This document shows positions 1 to 5,904 of a stretch of DNA of 5,904 nt, one piece after another. The translations under genes were made by a program, and so were the position numbers. Numbering within the stretch: position 1 is the first letter of the stretch; each line of letters starts with the position of its first letter. The notes under the pieces were generated by a model. That model searched no databases and had not been told where the DNA came from. It saw nothing but the letters and a program-made list of their open reading frames with translations. Source of the stretch: Bacillota bacterium (GTDB taxonomy: Bacteria; Bacillota; UBA4882; UBA8346); contig JANQHU010000216.1 in assembly GCA_028282485.1 (NCBI GenBank), forward strand, positions 1-5,904. The letters run 5' to 3'.

Positions 1-1
1 A

Positions 2-3000
2 AAACAGAAAGCCTTAGAACATAAGAAGACTCAGTTAGAAAAACATGATGCTTTTCAAATTAAAAAACAATTAGAAGAAATTGAGCAGGAATTAGAGAGC
101 TTACACAAGCAAAAAAAAGCCAAAGAAGCCGGTTTAGAGACTAAAGAAGTAAGAGAACGGCAACTGGGGGTGGAACTAACTACTATTGAAAACACTCAAG
201 ATCAGCTGCAAAGTGAAATCGATTCAGTCTTGAAGCGAATGGCTGATTTAGCTGCGGGGCTGCATTTTTATGAAGATGATTATTTTCAAACGGAAGCCCG
301 GGAAGAAATGAGTGTAGAAAACTTTAAAATCTTTCGGCAAGAAGTTAATAATTTTTATCATAAGATTACAGCTTCCCGAAAAGAGCTGGAAAAAGAAAAC
401 CACAAAAATCGTGAACACGACCGGGCCTTGCAAGAAGTAACTCAGCAACGCCGAGCCAAAGAAGAAGCCGAGCGCCAAGAAGAGAAAGCCGCTGCGGCTT
501 TGGCAGAAGCCAAAGATGAGTTTATTGAAGAGACTTATTTGTGGGAACAAAGGAATCAGTATTTAAAAATAGCTTCGGAGGAGTTAACTTCGTTAATTCG
601 TTTAATCAATAATTATGGGCAGGGTAATAGTTATGAAGAGATTTTGCGGGAAGTTAGCCACTGGGAAACAGCTGCTGCTGCCGATTTGACGGAAAAAATT
701 GCGGTTTTAAAAGCCGAAAAGCTTGCTTTAGAAACAAGCAAAGCCGAAAAAGAAGCGGAGTTAGCCGAGTGGAAAAAACAAAAAGAACCGGAGCCGGAAC
801 GGGAAGCTAAAGTAGTCGCTAATCGAAAGCTGTTACAGGAAAAAGGCATTCCGTACCTACCTTTTTACCAAGCGGTGGATTTTCGGGAAGAGGTAACTGG
901 GAGTTTACGGGATCAATTAGAAGAAGCTTTCAAAGATATGGGGCTTTTAGATGCTTTAATTATTCCTGAAGAGTATCAGCGGGAGTTGCCCTGGCAGGCT
1001 GAGGGAATTGGGGAACGCTATTTTAGGGCTAATCCTCAGTATTTTGAAGATAATCTTACCCGGTTTTTGCAACCTTCCTTACCAGTTGATAGTCAGATAA
1101 GTAATGATTTGGTAGAGAGAATTCTGGCTAGTATTGTGATTAGTGAGACAGAAGCGGGAGCGGCGATTAATGGTAACGGCCAGTATACCATCGGGATCAT
1201 CAAAGGGGCAGTAGCTCAAAATATCCCGGGTAAGTTTTTGGGAGTGACCTCTCGGAAACGTTACCGAGCAGAGATGATCGCCACTTTGATAGGGGAAATA
1301 GCTGAGTTTAAAGAGCTGCTTAAAGGTCAAAAAGAAAAGATTGCTGCCTTAGAAGGCATCAAGAGAAGCCTGCGAGAAGAGGTAGCCACTTTTCCCCGGA
1401 AAGAAATTTTGGAAAAACCCTTTTACTTTTTGAAAGAAGCCCAGCTAACAGTAAATAACCAGCTAATGGAATTAAAAAATAAAGAGAATGCCGTGGAAGT
1501 CATTTATCAAGAATTACAAAAAATTCGCACAGAACTGCGGCGGTTAACGGAGAAACTGGAACTACCCCTTACCTTAAATGATTATACGAAAGCAGAAGAA
1601 GAGATTCAAACCTACCGGGATCTTTTGGGAGAGTTGGAACGGGAAAAATTAAAATTAATGAACCTGCAGCAGCGACAGGCTAGTATGCAGGCGCAATTGG
1701 CAGAACTTTTACAGGATCTGGACGATCTGCGGTATGATTTAGGCCGTATTTGGCGCGAAAGGGAGGAGAAGCAGGTTAAAAAAGCCAACTCTATCCAGCT
1801 TTTGCAGGAAACTAATTTTGAACAGATCGCCCAGGAGGTTGAGACTTGTCTCAAAGAATTGCAAGAGCTTCCCCTCAAGATCGAAGCTGCCATTCGGGAT
1901 TCCCAGTCTTACGCTCAAAAAAAAGCGAGCGCTCAGGAAAAGTTAACCGCAATCGCAAAAGAAACAGAGGTTTTGCAAGACATAGCTGCCGCAGCCCAGT
2001 TTAGTTTTCAGCAAGAGTATCAATTAGGTTATGCCTGGTCTGTTCTCGATACCACTGATAATTATTGGACTCAGGCTAAAGAAATCGAGCAAGAATTAAA
2101 GAAAGGAGAAAAACCGGGTCGGCTGCGGGAAGAGTTATCGGGGCTGTTGCAGGAAAAGTTTCATCTAAATCGGCAGCATTTAGCGGAATACAATCTGGCT
2201 TTAGAATCCCTCTTCGCGGCGGAAGTAACTGAAGCAACTAAGGAAGAGTTAAGCCCCATTATTGCTTCCCGGAAAAGGCTAGCCCTGACTGCCAAAATTC
2301 AGGGGAAAAGGGTTGATTTTCCCATTTTAGAAGAGTTTGTCAAGACTGGCATCACTGAAAATCAACGGTTATTACAAGAGAGTGACCGGCAGCTTTTTGA
2401 AGATATTTTAGCTAATACCGTAGGCAAAAAGATTCGGGATAAGATTTATCATAGTGAGCAGTGGGTGAAACAGATGAATCAGTTAATGGAAGGAATGAAT
2501 ACTTCCAGCGGCTTATCTTTTAGTTTAGCTTGGAAGAGTAAAGTAGCAGAAACTGAGGAACAGATTGATACCAAGGAGTTAGTGGATATTCTGAAAGCAG
2601 ATCTACGGCTTTTGAATGAAGCCCAGACGGAGAGTTTGGCCAAACATTTTCGTTCCAAAATTGCCCAGGCACGTAAGATTTTAGAAGAAAAAGGAACTAC
2701 TTTGACTTTTCACGGCATTATGAAAGAGATTTTAGACTACCGCCAATGGTTTGAGTTTCAGCTGTCGTATTTAAAAGCCAATGAAACTAAAAAAGAGTTA
2801 ACAGATAATGCCTTCTATCGTTTTAGCGGCGGGGAAAAGGCCATGGCGATGTACGTCCCTCTTTTTTCTTCGGTTTATGCCCGGTATGATGGAGCCCGGG
2901 AGGATTGCCCGCGCTTAATCTCCTTGGATGAAGCCTTTGCTGGGGTAGATGAATCGAATATTCGGGATATGTTTCGTTTGATTGAAGAATTACAATTTGA

Positions 3001-3196
3001 TTTTATTATTAATTCCCAAGCTCTCTGGGGTGACTGTGATACGGTGCCGGCTTTGGCTATTTGTGAGTTGGTGCGTCCTAATAATGCCGACTTTGTGACG
3101 GTAATCCGTTACCAGTGGAATGGAAAGCACCGTCAACTAGTGACTTCGGCAGAGGATCAATTTGAGCAGGCCCAAAAAGAAGTGGCAGTTAGTTAG
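2..3196 (+). CDS. jetC: Wadjet type II JetC, SMC/MukB-like ATPase (TIGR02680 type), 5'-truncated by window edge
   Basis: This is the C-terminal 1064 residues of a large SMC-like ATPase; the frame is open from base 2. The GTG at 170 lies inside a coiled coil (K/E/Q-rich sequence before and after it) and is not a credible start. Domains, in window residue numbers: coiled coil 1-273 with a break near 84-110; a globular hinge-like domain at about 274-433, rich in Gly, Pro and aromatics and ending in a VTSRKRYRAEM segment; a second coiled-coil arm; and a C-terminal ATPase head. The head shows the ABC signature SGGE (942-945), Walker B LISLDEAF with D976 and E977, and the D-loop region GVDES (D983). 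Walker A must lie upstream. Family members are usually about 1350 residues, so roughly 300 are missing. In characterised Wadjet systems JetC is the motor that, with JetA and JetB, extrudes DNA and presents plasmids to JetD. The jetD gene follows after 20 bp, which supports the type II call. The main alternative is a generic SbcC/COG4913-like ATPase, which is less likely given the neighbour. Confidence 0.9.
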   Translation, partial: KQKALEHKKTQLEKHDAFQIKKQLEEIEQELESLHKQKKAKEAGLETKEVRERQLGVELTTIENTQDQLQSEIDSVLKRMADLAAGLHFYEDDYFQTEAREEMSVENFKIFRQEVNNFYHKITASRKELEKENHKNREHDRALQEVTQQRRAKEEAERQEEKAAAALAEAKDEFIEETYLWEQRNQYLKIASEELTSLIRLINNYGQGNSYEEILREVSHWETAAAADLTEKIAVLKAEKLALETSKAEKEAELAEWKKQKEPEPEREAKVVANRKLLQEKGIPYLPFYQAVDFREEVTGSLRDQLEEAFKDMGLLDALIIPEEYQRELPWQAEGIGERYFRANPQYFEDNLTRFLQPSLPVDSQISNDLVERILASIVISETEAGAAINGNGQYTIGIIKGAVAQNIPGKFLGVTSRKRYRAEMIATLIGEIAEFKELLKGQKEKIAALEGIKRSLREEVATFPRKEILEKPFYFLKEAQLTVNNQLMELKNKENAVEVIYQELQKIRTELRRLTEKLELPLTLNDYTKAEEEIQTYRDLLGELEREKLKLMNLQQRQASMQAQLAELLQDLDDLRYDLGRIWREREEKQVKKANSIQLLQETNFEQIAQEVETCLKELQELPLKIEAAIRDSQSYAQKKASAQEKLTAIAKETEVLQDIAAAAQFSFQQEYQLGYAWSVLDTTDNYWTQAKEIEQELKKGEKPGRLREELSGLLQEKFHLNRQHLAEYNLALESLFAAEVTEATKEELSPIIASRKRLALTAKIQGKRVDFPILEEFVKTGITENQRLLQESDRQLFEDILANTVGKKIRDKIYHSEQWVKQMNQLMEGMNTSSGLSFSLAWKSKVAETEEQIDTKELVDILKADLRLLNEAQTESLAKHFRSKIAQARKILEEKGTTLTFHGIMKEILDYRQWFEFQLSYLKANETKKELTDNAFYRFSGGEKAMAMYVPLFSSVYARYDGAREDCPRLISLDEAFAGVDESNIRDMFRLIEELQFDFIINSQALWGDCDTVPALAICELVRPNNADFVTVIRYQWNGKHRQLVTSAEDQFEQAQKEVAVS

Positions 3197-3206
3197 AAAG
3201 AGTTGA

Positions 3207-3212
3207 AAAGGA
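3207..3212 (+). promoter_or_regulatory. Ribosome binding site of jetD
   Basis: AAAGGA sits 4 bases before the ATG at 3217, inside the 20-bp gap after the jetC stop (TAG, 3194-3196). The purine-rich run AAAAGGAAGAG continues almost to the start codon, so the exact anti-Shine-Dalgarno pairing could shift by a few bases. The short spacing and the stop just upstream are consistent with translational coupling to jetC. Confidence 0.6.
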
Positions 3213-3216
3213 AGAG

Positions 3217-4503
3217 ATGAATCAAGAAAGTAAAATTACCGAAGCAGTAGCTTATTTTCGCAGTAATCCTGGCTTTAACCGTCTGTTTAGGGAATTATTA
3301 AAAAAGTATCGCTCTTTAGGTCGGCTCGGAGGGCAGGTGTTACTCGCTGAAGCTCAGAATCAGGAAATCGAAGCCTTGAGTTCTTTGGTACGCAAAAATT
3401 TTCAGGGACAGCGACAACTATTAATTTCGGTTCGTCAATTACGCCTTAGTTTAAAAAAGAGTCGGTTTAGTGAAATAGAGTTAGAAGAGGTTCTGGCCGC
3501 CTATTGGGGGGAAGCCTTAATCTCCCAAAAAGAGGCCCGGGCTGACTACGAAGGGGAACGATTGCGTTTTTTTGCAGAACTACGGGCTCATTGGGGAGTG
3601 GGATTGGCTAGTAAATGGTTAGAAGATATTTTGACTAATAAAGAAAATTCTTACCGAATTTTGATGCACCGTTATCAGGAAGACCGGAGGGCCTTACAAC
3701 AAGATTTAGAAGCAGTCGCTCGCGGGTTAGCAGCTTTACCAGTCCAACAACAGCTAAAAGAGCGCTTGGCCGTCTTTGCGGCCCGAGTAACTAAAAACCC
3801 CCACGCTTTTGATATCAACACTGCGGGGGGCCAACTTTTGGTAGCGGCATTAGCTTATTCCTTTCAAAAACCGCGTCCTCAAGATAGTGAAGCCCGGGCG
3901 GAGCTTTATTATCAAGCCGGATTACTCACTGATGAAGTTTCTAGTTTTGTAGTAGTCGCCGGCCTTGAGGCTTATACGAAAGAAGGGGAGCTGCATCAAG
4001 GCTGGGTAGGTTTTAATCAAAGAGGCGAGACTTTAGTAGTTAATTTAGGAAATCTAAGTTCGTTAGCTAAAGTGGTGAGCCCTAGGCCCAAAGTCTACAT
4101 CGTTGAAAACCCCGGAGTTTTTGCTAGTCTAGTAGAAAATCAGAAAAAAAGGCCCGTCTCTTTAGTCTGTACTTTTGGCCAACTAAAGGTAGCTGCCTTG
4201 GTCTTATTAGATTTATTAGCGGCAAGTGGGGCGCTTTTTTATTATTCAGGGGATTTTGATCCGGAAGGGCTACAAATTGCCGATAAGCTAGCCCAGCGTT
4301 ACGGGAAGCGGTTATTTTTATGGCATTATGGGTTAGCTGATTATCAAAAAACCCTATCCCAAGAAGCAATTTCGCAGCCCCGGTTAAAGAAATTAGCTAA
4401 TTTACAACACTCGGAGTTAAAGATTCTCGCCCAAAGCCTACAAACTAAGAGATTAGCCGGGTACCAAGAAGTCTTATTACCAGAGTTATTAGCAGATATT
4501 TAA
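3217..4503 (+). CDS. jetD: Wadjet type II JetD, TOPRIM nuclease subunit (TIGR02679 type; DUF3323 + DUF2399)
   Basis: A 428-residue protein recognised by pattern as the TIGR02679 family. The N-terminal part (about 1-200, DUF3323-like) opens with the family-type stretch NPGFNRLFRELLKKY followed by GRLGGQV (35-41). The C-terminal part (about 270-425, DUF2399-like) has a TOPRIM-type fold signature: E297 in VENPGVF, the CTFGQ motif at 318-322, and the acidic pair D346 and D348 with E350 in SGDFDPEG. This E plus DxD layout matches the metal-binding residues of topoisomerase VI A-type TOPRIM domains. In type I Wadjet, JetD is the nuclease that cleaves plasmid DNA brought in by the JetABC motor; the same role here is inferred. 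The length looks normal, with no frameshift or internal stop. ATG 3217 was chosen because it follows a purine-rich ribosome site and begins just before the conserved N-terminal motif. It is probably co-transcribed with jetC. Confidence 0.9.
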   Translation: MNQESKITEAVAYFRSNPGFNRLFRELLKKYRSLGRLGGQVLLAEAQNQEIEALSSLVRKNFQGQRQLLISVRQLRLSLKKSRFSEIELEEVLAAYWGEALISQKEARADYEGERLRFFAELRAHWGVGLASKWLEDILTNKENSYRILMHRYQEDRRALQQDLEAVARGLAALPVQQQLKERLAVFAARVTKNPHAFDINTAGGQLLVAALAYSFQKPRPQDSEARAELYYQAGLLTDEVSSFVVVAGLEAYTKEGELHQGWVGFNQRGETLVVNLGNLSSLAKVVSPRPKVYIVENPGVFASLVENQKKRPVSLVCTFGQLKVAALVLLDLLAASGALFYYSGDFDPEGLQIADKLAQRYGKRLFLWHYGLADYQKTLSQEAISQPRLKKLANLQHSELKILAQSLQTKRLAGYQEVLLPELLADI

Positions 4504-4520
4504 GAAAAGGAGCGTTCTTA
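4501..4520 (+). promoter_or_regulatory. Intergenic inverted repeat carrying the ribosome binding site of the substrate-binding protein gene in its loop
   Basis: TAAGAA (4501-4506) and TTCTTA (4515-4520) are perfect 6-base inverted repeats around an 8-base loop. The loop contains AAGGAG (4507-4512), which is the ribosome binding site for the ATG at 4525 (12-base spacer). The left arm includes the jetD stop codon TAA. The stem has only one G-C pair and no T-tract follows, so it is not an intrinsic terminator. The ribosome site is well supported; a functional hairpin is speculative. Confidence 0.5.
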
Positions 4521-4524
4521 CACA

Positions 4525-5532
4525 ATGAAAAAATTTACACTCATCGCCGTCCTCTGTTTATTAATCACCAGCCTTTGTCAGGCTGGAGCAGGAGAAGTAG
4601 TTCTGTACACTTCCCTCGACCAGGTTTATTCTGAACCAATTATTAAAGAGTTTCAAGTAAAAACCGGGATTAAAGTGAAAGCTGTCTACGATAGCGAAGC
4701 TACTAAAACTGTGGGGTTAGTCAATCGGTTGATTGCCGAAAAAAGGAACCCTCGCGCTGATGTTTTTTGGAATTCGGAAGTTGGGCGAACCATTGTTTTG
4801 AAAAACAAAGGAGGATTAGCTAAATATAAATCTCCTAATGCCAAGACTATTCCCGGTTATTTTAAAGATGCGGCCGGATATTGGACCGGTTTTGCCGCAC
4901 GTTCCCGAGTACTTATTTATAATACCAATCTCGTCAAAGCAGCCGAGCTGCCCAAAACTTTAGCCGAGCTGGCCCAGCCTGTATGGCAGGGTAAGGTTTG
5001 TATTGCTAATCCTCTTTTTGGGAGTACCAATACCCATTTTGCCGCCCTTTATACAGTCTGGGGCGCCGCGAAGACCCGCAAATATGCGGAGAGCTTAACA
5101 GCAAACCAGGTGGCCTTGGTAGATGGTAACTCCGTGGTGCGGGATAAAGTGGGAGCCGGGGTTTACCCGATTGGCTTAACTGATACCGATGATGCTAATT
5201 CTGGGATGCTGAGTGGGCTTCCGGTAAAAATGGCTTTTTTAGACCAAGGGAAACAGGAAATGGGGAGTTTTGTAATGCCCAATACGGTTTGTCTCATTAA
5301 AAACGGCCCCAATGGCAGAAACGCCCGCCAACTGATTGATTATCTTTTAAGTGAAGCGGTGGAATTAAAACTGGCCAACTCGGCTTCCATGCAGCTTCCC
5401 TTACATCAGGGTTTAAAAGTAAAGAAGTTAGCCGGGATTGATAAAATCAAAGCCATGGAAGTCGATTTTGTAACCCTGGGCAATAATCTTGAGAAATCCA
5501 GTCGAATGTTACAAGAGATCTTAGCTAAGTGA
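4525..5532 (+). CDS. Secreted substrate-binding protein of an Fe(3+)/AfuA-like ABC importer
   Basis: A 335-residue periplasmic-binding-protein-fold protein of the COG1840-like ferric iron group. Residues 1-22 form a signal peptide: KK at 2-3, a hydrophobic core at 4-17, then a short CQAGA region with plausible cleavage after A20 or A22. Cys18 is preceded by T-S-L, not a lipobox, so a soluble exported protein is expected rather than a lipoprotein. The mature start EVVLYTSLDQVY and the segment KTGIKVKAVYDSEATKTVGLVNRL (the two overlap no gap of note, residues 24-69) are typical of the group, as are ADVFWN (78-83) and GLTDTDDAN (217-225). The tandem tyrosines that bind iron in classical FbpA are not evident, so the ligand is uncertain; ferric iron is the default homology call. 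It starts 21 bp after jetD and overlaps the permease gene by 4 bp. The ATG was chosen for its AAGGAG site and for the signal peptide it begins. No Fur-box-like palindrome is visible in the short upstream gap. Confidence 0.88.
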   Translation: MKKFTLIAVLCLLITSLCQAGAGEVVLYTSLDQVYSEPIIKEFQVKTGIKVKAVYDSEATKTVGLVNRLIAEKRNPRADVFWNSEVGRTIVLKNKGGLAKYKSPNAKTIPGYFKDAAGYWTGFAARSRVLIYNTNLVKAAELPKTLAELAQPVWQGKVCIANPLFGSTNTHFAALYTVWGAAKTRKYAESLTANQVALVDGNSVVRDKVGAGVYPIGLTDTDDANSGMLSGLPVKMAFLDQGKQEMGSFVMPNTVCLIKNGPNGRNARQLIDYLLSEAVELKLANSASMQLPLHQGLKVKKLAGIDKIKAMEVDFVTLGNNLEKSSRMLQEILAK

Positions 5533-5904
5533 ATAGAAGAGTAGTTTCATGGTCTGTAGTCAGTGCATTATTAATAGGATCCGGTTTTTTATTACAGCAG
5601 GAATTAAATATTTTCATTCAGGATCTGACCAAACTCTTTATTGATCAGCGGCTCCTGGTTATTTACGGCCGTTCGTTGACCATTAGCCTAGCTACTACCA
5701 TAATTGCTATGGTTGCCGGGCTTATCTTAAGTTATTTTTTGCTAGAAACTAGCTTACCCATGGGCGGTTTTTTTCGCGGGGTGTATTTCTGGCCAATTAT
5801 TCTCCCGGCCTATTTCTTTGCCACCGCTTGGCTAGCCTGGCTGGGTGATCTGGGCATTTTAAAGGAAGGCCCATTCAGGATTACTGGGGAAGGCGGGTGT
5901 ATTT
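5529..5904 (+). CDS. ABC importer permease (ferric iron/FbpB-like), N-terminal part, 3'-truncated by window edge
   Basis: An open frame of 125 codons runs from GTG 5529 to the window end. The GTG overlaps the TGA of the preceding gene (GTGA), and an in-frame TAA at 5526-5528 rules out any earlier start, so translational coupling is likely. Only a weak CAAGAG ribosome site (5512-5517) is visible. Three hydrophobic segments are predicted: about 6-22, 50-72 and 85-105. The order RSLTISLATT, then a TM helix ending in an acidic/polar loop with Pro77, then the FWPIILPAYFFATAWLAWLG stretch (87-106), is typical of the inner-membrane permease of binding-protein-dependent iron(III) importers. In that family the permease is often a fused double-domain protein of over 500 residues; the size here cannot be seen. 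It should move the ligand delivered by the upstream binding protein, powered by an ATPase expected further right. Confidence 0.87.
   Translation, partial: MNRRVVSWSVVSALLIGSGFLLQQELNIFIQDLTKLFIDQRLLVIYGRSLTISLATTIIAMVAGLILSYFLLETSLPMGGFFRGVYFWPIILPAYFFATAWLAWLGDLGILKEGPFRITGEGGCI

Noticed and set aside
111..118. Run of eight A bases (also at 1917-1924) as a possible slippage or frameshift site
   Set aside because: Both runs encode Gln-Lys-Lys-Ala inside one intact frame that continues normally, and no useful product is seen in the shifted frames.
170..172. GTG as the start of a 1008-residue protein
   Set aside because: The same frame is open back to base 2 and encodes continuous K/E/Q-rich coiled coil, and there is no ribosome binding site before the GTG. 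The gene begins outside the window.
248..550. Minus-strand open frame with hydrophobic residues, and other minus-strand frames at 631-849, 1079-1330, 1612-1893 and 4124-4369
   Set aside because: They are complements of well-supported plus-strand coding sequence. Their odd composition (Phe- or Ser-rich) mirrors Lys/Glu and coiled-coil codons, and they have no recognisable domains.
4470..4500. Possible promoter at the end of jetD (CTTATT and GATATT about 17 bp apart)
   Set aside because: Both hexamers match sigma-70 consensus poorly and lie in A/T-rich coding sequence where such matches are expected by chance.
4501..4524. Inverted repeat as an intrinsic terminator after jetD
   Set aside because: The stem is only 6 bp with one G-C pair, and no T-tract follows it.

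Overview
The window is fully coding on the + strand and holds the end of one gene block and the start of another. Composition is moderate (mid-40s % GC by eye), with TTA leucine and GAA/AAA codons common and strong AAGGAG-type ribosome binding sites. This suggests a Firmicutes-like bacterium. The substrate-binding protein has a signal peptide without a lipobox. That fits a periplasm, so a diderm lineage (for example Negativicutes- or Halanaerobiales-like) is possible, but this is only an inference.

Bases 2-3196 are the 3' part of a large SMC/MukB-like ATPase of the TIGR02680 type, read as JetC of a type II Wadjet anti-plasmid system. The frame is already open at the left edge, so the true start and the Walker A motif lie outside the window. 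Bases 3217-4503 are jetD (TIGR02679 type, DUF3323 + DUF2399), the TOPRIM nuclease subunit, with its predicted metal-binding residues present. The expected partners jetA (TIGR02677) and jetB (TIGR02678) would lie to the left.

Only 21 bp after jetD, bases 4525-5532 encode a secreted substrate-binding protein of the Fe(3+)/AfuA-like ABC importer group. It is followed, with a 4-bp GTGA overlap, by a partial permease (5529 to the right edge). That second CDS starts with GTG and has several predicted membrane segments.

The two blocks do different jobs. In characterised Wadjet systems JetABC is an SMC-type DNA motor and JetD cuts small circular DNA, while the second block imports a ligand, annotated by homology as ferric iron. 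They are packed like one operon, with no room for a terminator between them. The junction carries a small inverted repeat whose loop holds the ribosome binding site of the transport gene. No RNA genes, mobile elements, CRISPR arrays or gene-free stretches over 300 bases were seen.
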